Assembly: GCA_013400975.1 (NCBI GenBank)
Contig: WBMZ01012706.1
Location: forward strand, 41,001-105,000
Source: Atrichornis clamosus
Taxonomy: Eukaryota; Chordata; Aves; Passeriformes; Menuridae
DNA: 64,000 bases
Reading direction: 5' to 3'
Shown piece after piece: positions 1 through 13,919 of the stretch (position 1 is the first letter of the stretch; the number at the start of each line of letters is the position of its first letter). The translations under genes were made by a program, and so were the position numbers. The notes below the pieces were generated by a model. It was not told where the DNA came from and did not search any database. It saw only the letters and a program-made list of their open reading frames with translations.

Positions 1-2782
1 GCTTGCAAAAGTAAAATATCAACAGACTATGAAATTCCCTTAATGTCTGGCATGTTGAATTACAGTATTCTCAAAAAAAACCCCTCAAACCCTTTAACAT
101 CTTCTGTGAAATACATACCATGAATAAAAGCTAAGTTTCTAATCTAAAGCTGTTGTCTTCAGAGAAGGCAATTCTTAGCAAAAATAATCATCAAGCTATG
201 CCTCATCAAACACTTCTCCGAATGCTGCAAAGAGAGCATTGAAAAGTGCATTTCCTGGTACAGCCTCTCAAGACAGGTAAGTCTGCTTTGCTGCCTGGTG
301 CTAGGTGAAGCCCCGACACTGCTTAGGGCAGGCTGGGGTGTTCGAGAACACAGAGCCTCCCTTCAGCCCTCTGATTGTCCCAGACGCCTATCCACCGGGG
401 ACAGCCACCCTTCCCGGAGGGAGTGAGTGATGCACACGCACCTCAAAGTCAGGGAAGGGGCCTGTGCTGGACACAACGCACTCCACGGGTGTGACCAAGG
501 CTGTCTGGAAGCTTTGCCCCACGACTGGGGATGAAGAGGCAGTCCAATCATCACATCTTCTCTCGTGCAGGTACGAACTGATGTTCCACTTTCCGCTCTT
601 GCACAAAGCCTCCACGAGAAGCAGCAGGGGCCTAGCAGGGGCCTAGCAGCCTGCGAAGCCTCAGCTCTAGCCTGAAACTCTCTCTGACAGGAGAGTAAAG
701 CTTGAAACAGAAAATATAATTATTTCACTAGTCCTCTCTGTTCTGATAATGCCACTGTAGGCTGCCACAGCTCTGGCCACAGGCAGACAAATCCCAAAAA
801 CCAGAAGTTTTTTCCTAATCTGCATCTCAGCTCAATATATTGTTCCACTGCCATTTTTACCAGCCCAATTTTGCTTTGTTGAGAAGCACTTCATCTGTTT
901 GACCATAACTTTATTTCCATACAGCTCATTTTTTTGAGTTAAAATGATTAAAATTGCCATCTTTGATGTACACTATGTTCCTACATCTAAAATTGGAATG
1001 TTCACCCAGTTATTTCTCAACCCAATTCAGGCAGTGACTCTGGATTTAATGCAAAATAAACTCACAAACAAAAGCCTACTTGCAGAGTACAGAATAGAAA
1101 AAGGCATTTTCTTGCTTAAGAGTGGAGAAATCTCTCTCTTTCCCAACAATGCAGGATCAGTAAGTTTCCTTAGTTTTTCTAAAAATAATTAAGAGATTAA
1201 CTTGCAAAAATGGAGCATTGCATTCCAGTAAGAAATCTTGGGCAAAAGAATTAAAAAACTCCTGATAAATCTGTTATTATTAAGGATAAGAGAGCTTTAT
1301 GTTTCCAGAGCAAATCTCAATACCTATTCAAATGGTAAACTAACTTAGTACCTCCTAAACTCGTGCAAAACATGACTTTGACCTAAAAGTGGCTGCTCTG
1401 TTGTCACAAAGATGTGCCACAGCAACACAGGGGCCTTTCCCCCACCAGCCCTGAACTGTGCCAGGCATTCACCCTGAGCTCTGGCTGCAGACACAGCCAA
1501 CATGGGCTGACATCTTGGCGTGCCTGTGTGCCATTTATTTCCCTGAAATGGCACTGATTGCAAACGAGTGAATGAAATTACATTGTTGGCCACTCGTTCA
1601 CTTATGCCCCTTGATAGCAAAAACACATTTTCCTGGTATGGACCAGGCTGGGTTTTAAACTGAAATGGTAAGCAATAAATCTCCAACAATCAATTAAGGA
1701 TGAGGCAAGGGGGGATACAATAATCCAGTTGCCAGCCAGGTTGTTCAGTCTGCAAGCATTCATTGGCAGAAGAAAGGTGAAAGTCATAAAATGAAGAGGG
1801 GAAAAAAAAAAAAACAGGCTCCTGGGCTATTCAAGACAGAGACAGACACACTGTGAGGGTTTCCAACAGAAAGATAACAGATCAAGACAGGGGATACAGA
1901 TGCACACATGTTCTGCATCTCTCCCATAGATCTAGTTTAATAAAGCACAAATGATGATCATTTTTTTCTTTTCTTTTTTTATCTATTATTAGGTTTTTCA
2001 AGTGTGTAAGTGTGTCTTAATCAAAAGAACAGTTCCATACAGCTCTTGACATCAAAGAAGAGCATTTCCAAAGCTATTACAGTATCAAAGCAATATTCTG
2101 TGCAGAATCTAAGGTGAACCATTGGAATAATCCTTCTGGGATAGAGATGAAAAAATGCTGCATTCAATGTTGCCCAGAAGCATCCAAAGCAATCTATCAA
2201 AAAAGACATAAAAATATTGGGCCACACTTACTTGATGCATGTACTCACCACTACTATTATTTTCCTCCATTTTCTCTTTGTCTGCTTAGCTACTAATCTT
2301 ACCTTTGTCTGAAAGTTCCTGCTGTACATATGAAAGTACCAGAGCTGATTAGTGAGTCACAGGAGGAAATGACCTCTGATGTGCTTCAAATCCATCCACC
2401 TTTTATGTATTTGAATCATATTATGAAAAAAAAGTGTTACGGCAAAAATAGCAGCACTCTAGCAGCACTAAGGTGAGACTGCCAGACATAAGCAGTCTTT
2501 TACATGTGCCCTTAATACATTTTCACTGTGCTAATGTCAGTTTATAGAGACTTCTCTTCTGCTTATTGAATATATATTTAATAGTAAACTATATTTAACT
2601 ACAGCAGTTTAGTTGAATAATCCACTTCAGTAAAAGACTTTGCTAATCCAAGCAACCATCAACTTAATTACGTGCCCTGTACAATGCAGAGATGTCTCCC
2701 TTCAGGTGTGTGAGTGAAGGTTACTTGCAGAAGAGATGGGCAGTCTGGTAGCAGCTGTGGTCAAGAGAACAGAGAGGGTGGG

Positions 2783-2824
<42 letters not shown>

Positions 2825-4680
2825 AAGGAGAAGTTACCAAGCACAAAAAAGCTGTTCCATCTGACAACAGTAGTTAACTTGCTTCTTGAACTTAACATCT
2901 GGTAGCATTTTCATCTTCTGAAAACTTGTAAAACCTTATGGTGCTTTAGACAGTGGGAGTTCCTTTCCAAAAGAAATTTTAACAGTACAAAGAGACCACA
3001 AAATCCATTTCTTACTGGGCCAGAGGGTTTTCTAATTTTCAACTCACAGCCTACTTCAAGAATACCTTAGAAGTTCTCCATTTGGGTAGTTGTTTGAGAG
3101 CAGTTCTAGCAATAATTTTCAGCAGCCATTATATGCATATATGGAAAGGTTTTCTCATATATTCCTCATTGTTAGGGAACAAATGTGGGTAGATACAGAT
3201 ATTTTCCTCCTTAGCTGCCTAAGAAGGCCAGTTTGGGAACCAGAGAAAACCTCATTGCTACCAAAACACATCTAAAATTAGTATCCACAGAGGATGATGC
3301 AGTATTTTCTGAAGCCATGGCTCCCACCTTTAAATATCCAACAGGCAGTGCCAAGGGCCTGTAGGGGGCAAGGAACAGCTTCCCACCCCCTGGAAGGGGG
3401 CACAGTGGCATGCACGCCTCCCTGCTGCTGCAGGAGAGGTTGGCAGCCGATGGGGTGGGATGCTCTGCCCCAGTGCATGCAAACAGGGCCAGGGAAATGG
3501 AGCCAGGTAGAGGCTACCACGTCCTAACTCCTTCCTCCCTAAGGGGACTGCCAAAGCTATACTGGAAACTGAATTGGGGTTAAACCAAGCCAGCAAAGAT
3601 TTATAGTTTGGTATTAAAAAGCCCTTAGAGAAACTCCACCACTGACAATATGCCAGCAGCACCAAGAGCCCCCCAGGCACAAGGACCAGCACGTCCATCA
3701 GGTGTTGTAGAAACTGTTGGCAACCAAGTTTCACTTAGAACACAAATTTTAAAAATCCCTTTTAAAGGGGATTTCTTTCTTACACATATGTATATTGCTG
3801 CGTGATGGCTGTTCTCAATACATGGAATTAACACCTGCTCCTTCTGGGAAAGATTATTTTTAAAAAGCAAAGCATGTGATTAGGTGAGGATGTCCTGGTG
3901 ACTACTAAGTCTCTGGAGTGGCACTGAACACTGCATTTGCCATTCTCTCTAAATTAGCACCACCACAAAGCATAAAACAAGCCCATGATCATAAGAAAAA
4001 TGCAATCCAAACCTGCTGTGACCCAAAATGCAATAGTTTTGCCCCAGTCTATGAGACAGCATGTAATAAACAGAAAACCTGGAATGAATGCCAAGCTTTG
4101 CATAAATACTACTGCAATTAAAATAGGGTTGAAGTACTTGCAAATACTACAGATTCATTAAGAACCATCAAAATTGGAGAAAAATGGGAGGAACTGAAAA
4201 ATTTACTTATCAAAAGCAAACAAAGAGCAACATGTACCAGAAGAAACAAATATTTTTCACTATGGTCAAACACAAGATAATGCATTACAGGAAAAATAAT
4301 GGAAAGCATAATTTTTACTTTCCAAATTAAGTTTGTTCCAAAATTTATTATAAAACAACTGTAAAAGTAGACACACCCACAAAATATTACACTCCTATAT
4401 CAGATGAAGGAAGTTCCAAAAGAAAGGAGCCAGACTGCAGTTTTAGCAATGCAGATGCAATCTGGAAGACCTAGATCCTAAACAACCTCAAGCATCAAAC
4501 TCAGTGTGCTGAATCCAAAAGAGAAAGTTACCACATCAACTTTTGGAGCAATCTTTGTAACAGCTCACAGTCAAAACCCTCCTTGGGAATTTTATACAGT
4601 ACAAAGGAAACTGCCCTTCTGAGCAGGGCCACTCCTTTACCTCAGCATCCTAACGGTATTTTCCTTAACTTGTGTTAAGG
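1..4680. other. Intergenic, no gene seen
   Basis: AT-rich sequence downstream of NEK7. It has small tandem duplications (for example an 11-base unit twice at about 624-645) and a GA microsatellite at 2.8 kb. The short open frames have no recognisable protein features. I looked for ATP6V1G3, the gene next to NEK7 in mammals, and saw none of it. Confidence 0.7.
2786..2822 (+). repeat. GA microsatellite
   Basis: An uninterrupted (GA)n run of about 18 units following a G-rich leader. It is likely length-variable between individuals. Confidence 0.95.
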
Positions 4681-5340
4681 AAACTTCCCAGTGTGACCAT
4701 TCCCGACACCCTCCCAAGGCCAGGCTCGATCCCAGGTTTCCCTCAGCAGTCAGTCTCGTCCCATACAGCCATGGATTCCCGGCACAGTAACCCAGAAGCA
4801 GCCCGAGCTGGTGCCCCCGAGGAGGGACCCCCAACAAAAGAACCCCGGGGTTTAATCCCCTCACAGTCCAAGCGCGGCAAAGTCTTGCTCTTCCTCCCGA
4901 GCCCTCGGCTGCTGCCGAGTCTCCCTGACCTGGCTTCGCCGCCTCTCCGTGCCCTTTGTTATGCAAAGGGTCGGCAGTTCACGGCCTCTCATCCCGTGCT
5001 CCCACCCAGAGCCCAAACCCCACCCACCTCGCACTGCAGCTGCAAACCGAGCTACCTGCACCAGGTGTGTTCCGCAGCGCCTGGGGCAGCTTCACAGCCT
5101 CCCGCACAGCGGAGGGATTTCCGCTGCACACCTCAGGAGCATCCCAGAGAGGAGCTGTGCAGCTGAGCACCCCCGGGACGGGAACGCGCGGCTCCGGACC
5201 TGCGGGGAGCTGTCCCGGCGCGCCGAATGCAGCAGGCTGTTCCTCCGCACGATTTACTACACTCGCGTTTGGCCCTTCACTCGGGCCTGCTGCACAGGCA
5301 CGGGGCGAGAACATGCTGCTCACCTTCACAGGCAGGTCAA
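4681..5340. promoter_or_regulatory. Orphan CpG island
   Basis: I hand-counted about 43 CpG dinucleotides in 660 bases that I estimate at roughly 60% GC, giving an observed/expected ratio near 0.7; the flanking kilobases have almost none. Density peaks at 5161-5300, including a GGCGCGCC core. Such islands in birds usually mark promoters, but no gene start is known to me here, about 14 kb beyond the NEK7 stop codon. A strong 5' splice site on the minus strand (GAAG|GTGAGC, 5318-5327) and a CAG|GTGTGT on the plus strand near 5062 give possible first-exon donors. Open frames of up to 164 codons across the island are low-complexity and Pro/Ser/Arg-rich, and look like GC-driven artefacts. Confidence 0.65.
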
Positions 5341-7604
5341 GAAAGAACACAGGCTGCTAGTTCCATCTCACCCCCTTTGCACCGACATCTTTGGATGGTT
5401 TTAATAAACCTTTGGTAGATCTCAAACTTCAGGAAAACCAGATAATCTGAGGTAGAAATTTGCTAAGTATTTGTCACCGTGCTGTGCTAGAGGGATCAAA
5501 AATCATGAAACGGGATCACAGACAGCTCCCCCTTAAATCCATGCATAAGCATTTGTGTTTTCGAACAACTGGACAAATTATTGAGACATGCCACTGCCTG
5601 AAACAAAATGAGTAATCCTGTGTGGTCAAAACCCAAGCAATCACTATGAAGGTGTGGTGAACGGAGCAGTTGTTCAGAACAAGGTGTATGCTTATATACT
5701 GCATTTAGCATAGGCTGTAACATTAAAGATCATTATTTATATCTTTATTACCTTTAATGGCTTCTGATTTGCACTACAGAGAGCAAAATAAGAGAAGTTA
5801 AATTATACCTGGAGCTATTTATTACAGGTAAAATGTTTTACATACTCATTTACAATATCTCAAATATGATGTAGATAAAATACCACGAGAAACTGAACTA
5901 CTCTGAGGAAAAGATGGACGGAGGTAGTTACAAAAAAATATTTCTATCCTATGGTAAATGTCCCCCTTTTTGCCTGCATATTTGAGAGACTCATGTATTC
6001 TCTTATTTCCTCTGCCTCACTTGTCTACAAGATGACAAGTGATGCCCAACTACTTTGGCATATCATATTGCATTGTGTCATTCCACCACCTGCCAATGCC
6101 AGTGGCCCATCAAGTCTGAAAATCAAAAGCAGCAATTTGTTAGAAACTGGGAAAAGAGAAAAAAAAAAACCCACTACATTTTAAGCCAAAACCAGAAACA
6201 TTTATTTTGTATTAGTAAATAGACCATGAAATATTGATCCACAAAAGTAAGTGAGCATGAGTAATGTAAGTATCAATCTCACAAGCAGATTTAAGGATTT
6301 TAAAGCATTTCAGCATTTGTGTATTGGTAGCTGTGTGGAAGACAACACCTATCTCAGATCAAATATGATTCTGCAAAACACTGCTGCTCTTTATACTTTC
6401 CTTTAAGGGCAGCAGATCTTGTGATGAAAGAAAAGCTAAAGAAACTACACGTTCTAATAAAAATATTATTCTGGAACTATAACCAAACATGCAGTTTTCT
6501 TTGCTGGCAACAATAAAAGGAAGTGCTATTAAAAAAAAAATTCGCTGCCTAGATCCTCATTTGTTCTTAAAGATTAGTGCTGAATCAAAGAGAAGTACAT
6601 TTGTTATAGAAGCACAGAAAAATCCTGTTTCATACAGTCCACATTTATCAACACAATCGTCTCTCAAGAAAAAAAAAATCTGTTTGCTTTGCTCTGCAGT
6701 GAGACTTAATGGACAAAATACAGAAAAAACAGCCAGTTTACCAGTACTAGACAAATTATAGCAATTATTTTGAAAGGTGCTATCCTTTGGGTAATTGTTT
6801 TGTTCCTTGCAATGCTGCATAAATACTCTTCACAAGACTGTTTGCTTAAGATCTAACCCCACACTATCCTGGAGCACTACTTGAAATTTTCACTCAGGCA
6901 AATTTTCCTTCCAAATCCCCCACACTGTGGGCCTTTCAATTTTCTTCCTATCTCCATGTGCTAATTGTTTAGTGATCATCCCTTGTGCTCAAATGAGGTA
7001 ACACAAAAGCCTGCTCGGGCGCTCCTAGTCCAGCTCCTGAGTAAATGGGACTCTGGCAAAGCAGCTTGCCACGTTACCAGGTTCCCAGAACGGAAACAGA
7101 TTTTTGTGTCCCACTAGGGAGATGGGGAAAGAAATTACAAAAGCCATCTCACCCTCAAATCACAGCAGAGGGCCATGAGAAAGCAAGCACAAAATTACAG
7201 GAGAATAACAGAAGTACAAGGGTACCAAGCCAGATGCTGTGAAAAGGGTGCAACACTGAAAGGGAAGATCTCAAAGCACAGAAAACCACAGGACGGAGCA
7301 AAGCCAAGGGTAAAAGGCAGAACCAACAGCTAAGCACAGTGTGAAATGCAGGATCCCACAGAAACTGGGAATGCTAAAAAAAGGCCAGAAGCACTGCAGG
7401 AACTGGCTACACTCCAGAAAGTGCAGAAACCAGGACTCCTGCTCACTTAGACAATTTGCTGTGAAGTGTTCTGCCTGGGAACATCTGTCTGGAGCACGAT
7501 GCAAACCTGCATTGTGCAAGCTGCATACACAAATAAAATGGAAAGTGAGACATAATTAGGGTTAACCTGTACAACACAGGGTCGTTAGGGTAGAAGTGTG
7601 CCAT

Positions 7605-7690
7605 GTTTTTCCATATTGATCAGGCTTCCCAGCAGTAGCCAAGAGATTTTTTCAGATATCCAGTTTAAAACCATCTACAATAGCCACATC
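7605..7690 (-). mobile_element. Possible degenerate CR1 fragment
   Basis: The plus strand reads like the reverse complement of a CR1 3' region (a pyrimidine-rich TTTTTTCAGATATCCAGTTT followed by AAAACC, compared with the typical TTTTTCCTAATATCCAATCT-AAACC). Only one stretch matches, so the call is weak. Confidence 0.25.
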
Positions 7691-10600
7691 CACATCACAA
7701 ACACTTGGTACATGTAAATCAGTCCCTTTTGGGTGGCCAAAGACGGACATCCACAGGGTTCAGTGGAACAGACATTCCCATGCCACACACCCTAACTCAC
7801 CAGGGCAGCACCACCTTGCTGTAACACACCCTGAGGCCAGGCAAGAGCTCGGGAAGAGGCTGCACCAGCAGAGCTGCCAGAGGGGGAGTTCATCCCACAG
7901 CCTCCCCCAGAACCAGCCTCCCTCTCCTTCACAGGTCAGCATCTCTGTGGGACAGGGTAACACAGTGCAGATGGACAGATCCACTCTAGCTTAATGTCTC
8001 TGGGCAGACCGAGCTCAGAAGCACCACTTTTATCCATTTACAAACTAAACAAAAATGCTACACAAGCCAAAACAGCCAAAGGCACAATATTCATGCAATC
8101 ATTACCTGTTAAGAGTTTGATACTTTATTTTTAATAAATATGTCAACAAAAAGTAGTCCCGAGACTATAACGTTTTCATATGACAATTATGTAACTAATT
8201 TCAAATGAGGCATGTATATCTTTCCTACTTATGTTCTGTAGCAGAGCAAATATTCTGAAATACCTCCAGCAGTCTGTGTTCATTGCAGTGTACACGTAAA
8301 TTATTTTAAGGGAATAATACATCTCCAAGGACATTTTAATGGATTAAATGTCAGAAATGAAATACTGCATTTCAACTTAGCTGGGACCTTAAAGAATGAC
8401 TATAAAGACAATTATTGAGAGGTCTGAAGAACACAATTGATTTCTTTGCAATTTAAACTCTGAGGCACTTCATGCAAACAGAATTTCTATTTCAAGTTTT
8501 CATTACATAAAATTATGAAGTATGTAAAGATGTAACACTGACCATATTTTAAAGTTTATGGGAGAACTGCAGAGTGTTTGATTTAAATGGAAGTTGTGTT
8601 TTAGAACTGCATTTTAAGCACAGAATTTTATGCTCAATTACTGTGAAATAAATTACAATTATGATCTACAGTTCTTTTAGCAGTAGCTTGATGGTCCTAT
8701 GCAAAGCCAGAAATTAAATATCGTGAGGAAATAAAAAGGGCAAATTCCAACAAGAGCCTCATAAAGCAAGAAGTTATGCATTTGGAAGGTATTTTGCAGT
8801 AGGGAAATGGCTGCTAGCATTCCAAATCAACCTGTAAGGCAACATACTGCAGATCTGTGCTCAGTACAGGAGATATTCTCACACAGACACACCACTTAGT
8901 TACGGTGAGATTCTGACCATAATAAAGCACTTGAATAGTACTCTTAAAAAAAAAAAGTCATACTGTGTCTAATTTAACTTTCTTACAGAAAAAGAAATAT
9001 AAATCATTAACTGCAAAACACACAAAATTCTCGTGCCACACTGGGTTAGAATGCACAGTGTATTTATAAGTTGCCTTTATAAAAGCCTGTGGCAATTTTT
9101 ACAGTTGCAGTGCTGTTTAAAGAAAATATCCAAGACTGAAAGTAACAATAAATGAGAATATGGTACCTATGAGAAGTAATACATTCCATTTTATGGATAT
9201 TACCTGAACATCATCTGTTTCTATCCATTTGGGATCACTGTCATCAACATGTGCAGTCTTAGAAAACAAAAAATAAAGACATTTCAAATAAAATACAGTT
9301 TTAGAAACAGATTGCTTAACATCCTAAACATTTAGTTACTAAACAGGCAGAACTTCTCTGATAAAAGCATTATAGCTCAAAAGAATCAGCACCCTTTTGT
9401 ATCATTACAACTTTAAAAGATGACAGCTTTCCAGTTACTGCATTGGTGGAGTTTCACAAGGTCTTCTTGGGATTTGTGACATTGTGAGGGATGGCCCAGT
9501 GTTACAGCAACAGAACACCAGGAACAGATAAGGGTCACCCACACGATCCTTTTGCTCTTTTGCTTGAGCTGACAATTCACAGTGAACTGCCCACTGCTTC
9601 CAGAAACTCCAGGCAAGTGGGTCATTCCTTCCGATGGGTTATCCCCGGGGAGCAGCAGGAAGCACCGCAGCCCAGAGGCCCCGTGCTGGCTGCTGGATCA
9701 ATGGCCAGTGTCAGCAGGCTCCCAGTTAATGATGCTGCAGCCAGCGCCAGCCTCGCTCACGGCCACACTCACCACTGGTACCCACACACAGGACACCGGG
9801 CTCTGCAAAGGCCAAGTAATTGCCTCATTTTGCAGTATGCCGAATTCTTTCTTAAAGGTGTACACCTCGCGTTTTATGTTCACAGGATCAGTGCGTAGAT
9901 TTGAACAAAGGAAACACGTTCACATCCACAACAGCGCAATGACAGCCAAGGGCAGCCAACAGCAAGTACATCTGTGTGGCTGCAGATCCACTTACAAGTG
10001 TTTGCTGTAAAGAACTCAGTGTTTTGTAAGCCTTGCTTATATAGATGTAAATGTATATAAATTACACATACGGAACCATTTTTATTATTATTTTAAGGTG
10101 AGAAGTCTTTGGCAAAGAGACAAAAGCCACCAAAAAATAACAACCAACAACAAAAAACACACCACAGCAAAATACAAACACAAGACAGGGGAACCCTTGT
10201 TCTGGTTCTGTTACACAAGGACGGAGCTGTTGAAGTCATCTCAGTCTCAATGCAAGCTCTGCAGTGGAACAACTGAACTATGGAAACAAGATGACTGTAC
10301 ACTGTTCTTCAGATTACTGACTTACTATTATTGGATATTTAATGCAAACTACCTATAAAAATTCTCCCACTCAAGGCAAGATTGTTCAGCCAGGCTGTGT
10401 TTTCAGTCCCAAACATGCAGTACAGACCTCTCAGCCGAAGGAGAAAGGACAGGGAGCCTTTCCTTTGAATTCAGCCCAGTGCATCCTGCAGCTGGAGGCC
10501 CCCACATTTCCAAATCCTACCTGAGTGGCCACAACATTAAAAACACTCTCCACAGTAACAACATTTTAGGATGCCTTTCTTCCCTGCCAACTCAGTAAAA

Positions 10601-12044
10601 TTTTTTAAGGTAGTCCTCAAAAAGTTGTCTTACGTCTGTCTAGCAGTGCTTCTGCCTTGGAAGAATTCCAGCCACAGCCAGAAGCATTTTAACTGCTCAC
10701 AGCAGACTCAAGCAAGACATCCTTCCTTGGAGGTTGAAATCAGTGCAACTATACTTCTGAAAACAAACTGAATTCCTCCTATCCGGTCAGGAAAAGCACA
10801 GCAGGAGAATTCCACCCCTACACATCACAGTATGGAGAAACCATAATTAAAATAATTACTTGTTCCAGCATAAGGAACAAAAATTATTATTGATAAAAAT
10901 GCAAATCCTGCAAAAAATTACCTTATCAAATATTCTCCCACAAGAGGAAAAGCTCTGCATCATTTGCCACTCCTTTTATTTTTTTCTAACTTTTGAATTA
11001 CAATAGGTCATGACAAACGAATGAAAACCAGAAGAAATTCTACCACGGTGAACTTGGCACGTCCCAGGAGATGTCCCTGCGTGTTACACAGGACTGGTAA
11101 CTGCCCTGTTTCCTGGTGTCACGGGGTCTGACCTACCCAGCTGGTGCTGGCAAGGAAAGGAAGGGAGCAGCACAAGCAGCTCCACCCCAAGCCAGCACCT
11201 GCTTGGAAGGTGAATCATACATGGCCACCACCACACCCCTGCCACAGTGATAACTGTTAAATGATCTAAGTTCAAGAAATTATTTTTGGTTTATGGAAAA
11301 CATTTCCTCAGACCATTTCTGACAAGTTTGAAACTGAATCTATTTGTCTTATTATTTTCTCCCAAGAAGTTTGTGATCAGAAGTTTCAAATTTTGAGTTC
11401 TCATTTAATACATGGCAAAACTTACCAAAACAAGCTACTACTCTGAAAGCTGCCCCTGCTCTGGTAATTTTCCTCCTCAAATCTCAGTTCTGATACATCT
11501 TCCCAGGCAAGTTTCCACCAACACTTGAAAGCTTAAAAGTAGAGTTCCTATAACCATCAGTTACTCTGATGCATGTTGGATTCCTTCCCTTCCCATCGCA
11601 TCTCCATAAACTACTTTCCCCAAAGCAGGCTCCAAAAAACAGAAACACAAAGTTATGTTCAGGATTCCAACTTCCCTGCTTCACCAAAGTGGGCAGAACT
11701 GTGACCTGCCAGGAAACATCCAGCACATTTGAAAGGCAACAACTGACAAAATCCAGGCCATAAACACCACAGAACATTTGTATCAAGTTTTACTGCCAAA
11801 AATTTTATTTTACACTCAAGTAGCAAATGAATATAGTGTACACATCATACAGGATGCAGAAGTACTACACGAACGTATTTCTTAGCAACAACAAAAGTTT
11901 CAGAAAATAAAGCATCGTAAGTTCTCTGTTCCAATACTTGACTTACCTTTTTTGCAATACAAAGAACATTTGAGGAGTGGCAGAAGAACAAAGGATGGCC
12001 ATAAATTGTAACTGAGTTTCTGACTGCACATAAGGCAAACAAGG

Positions 12045-12232
12045 TACAGAGCAGCACCGGAGCAGGCTGCCCACAGAAGCAGCACCATCACCCTCCCTGG
12101 AGGTTCTCTAGATCCAACTTGCTGCAGCCCTAAGCCCTGCTCTGAATTCAGCATCGACTCTGCCCTCAGCAGGAAGCTGGATTAGAGGCCTCTCTCAAGG
12201 TCCTTTCCAATGTGAATGATTATACAATTTGA
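12045..12232 (+). mobile_element. CR1 LINE 3'-end remnant
   Basis: The order of recognisable CR1 3' segments is preserved: GGAGCAGGCTGCCCA, then CCCTCCCTGGAGGTTCT, then GGATTAGAGGCCTCTCTCAA followed by GGTCCTTTCCAA and a decayed terminal ATGATTATAC in place of the repeated ATTCTATGA octamer. It is a 5'-truncated, old, non-coding copy. CR1 abundance is the main reason for calling the organism avian. Confidence 0.75.
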
Positions 12233-12492
12233 TTCAAGCACAATCAGCAGCCAAATTCAAACAAATCAATTAATGCCTCCTGTTTTCCCCTCTCCCAACA
12301 AAAAAAGCAATGTTCATCTTTAATTATCCTCTTCACAACAGTCCAGCATGACTTAAACAAATAAGCAGCAAATTAAGTGCACACAAAGAGTACCAACACC
12401 ACATTTAAAGGCCTTTGCGTGATTTTTTTTTAATTGCTTTTTACACATTTGGAATTATCAGCTCTGTAACAATACCAAAGATATTCCTAGTC

Positions 12493-12510
12493 TTTTTTTT
12501 TTTTTTTTTT
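12493..12510. repeat. Poly-T run, 18 bases
   Basis: A homopolymer of 18 T on the plus strand with no adjacent element recognised. Confidence 0.95.
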
Positions 12511-13919
12511 AAATGGGAGAATTCCTATTCACACTGAGAAAGTTTCTATTGGCCCTCAATACACTGGCAGTGCCATGTCCCCTGCAAGTGTCCCAAGACA
12601 GCCAGAGAACAAGGGACTGGCAGGTGGAAAGGAAGCAAGGAACCCCCACACATCTTTATTCAATCCTGGGGACCATTTCTGTTCCTGTTTGAGACCTCTT
12701 GTTAGGATTTAAATGAAAAGTGGAACTACCAGGGAAGACTCAATGTACCTACAATTTCTTGGGTTCCATTCCATACGACAGAAAATCGCAATTAGACAAA
12801 AGATGTAAGGTCTAAACCCATCATTAAGGCAGCTGTAGAAGAACAAATTAACAGAGGTATGATGTGATACAAACAGACAACAAGGAGTAAATATAAAACC
12901 TGAAAATGATTATTTCTTTTTGTGCCAGCAAACAACTGATCCTCTAAAACAAAATAATTACACCGGTGCAAATAAAAAGTCAATAAACGTGTGTATACCC
13001 ACACCCAACTGAATCTGACACTCAACTCCACACCCCACAGTTCTGTATCACCAAACTTCTCAGTTTTGCAGAGAATTTTGTTTCTCAATTTCAACATAAT
13101 TAAGGATAATTATGAGCAGTCAAAGGTCAGACAGTTTGATCAACAGGGAATCTCTGCCAACATACAATCTTCCAACTCTGAAAGCCTGCTCAAACTGTCA
13201 ACTCAGACCACACACCTACACAGAAAACCATGCAGCCCACCACACAGGCAGGTTTGGTTTGTTTTCCTACCAGGGCAGCGTGGGTAGAGAAGCCGTCCAG
13301 CACTGAGCTCAGTTGTAGACCCAGAGAACAAATGCACATCGTGCTGTTGGTACAAAGCTCGTGGATTGCTGCAGGAACACAAGTTACCTTGTCTGCAGCT
13401 GGCTCCACCGCACCTGCACTCCCCTGAGGGGAATACAGTGCACATGCAGGGAGGCCAGGCACTGATGGCAGCAAGGAAGAGAAACAGAGGAAGGGTGCCA
13501 CAGGAACAAAGAGGAGCCTTTTGTGCCTAACACTGGAACCCGCCAGGGAACCTCTTGGGCACGTTCTTATTTCAAGCAACAGTTAAAAGCATTGAAATCA
13601 AGTTGCTATAACAAGAAACCAACTGTTAGCTGTACGTGTAAGAACAAGACAAGACGAAGTTATATACAGTAAATACAAAGCAATTAAGGGAAAAAACTTT
13701 TTATCTGAAATGACAGAAAACTAAATCAAGACCCAAATTCAAGGACTTTCACAGTACTTGAAGAAACAGAATCTCCTCCAGCTCTACAGTACTGAAGACA
13801 GACCAGATCTGCAGGGTTCGGGTCTCTTTAAAACACAAAACAAGTAGCAGTTTGGTGGAGTTCCTTCTTCAGCACACAAAACAGTGAAAGCCCAATGACA
13901 GTTTAGTCCTGTCAATTTT

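Larger units (their letters stand above)
5341..13919. other. Intergenic, no gene seen
   Basis: AT-rich unique sequence with moderately GC-richer patches at 7.75-7.96, 9.6-9.8 and 11.1-11.25 kb that I cannot assign to any gene or repeat. It contains one clear CR1 remnant (12.05-12.23 kb), one doubtful one (7.6-7.7 kb) and an 18-T run at 12493-12510. Confidence 0.7.

Noticed and set aside
4672..5404. Overlapping open frames of 123-164 codons on both strands across the CpG island
   Set aside because: GC-rich sequence lacks stops; the proteins are Pro/Ser/Arg/Ala-rich without domains, and frames overlap on both strands.
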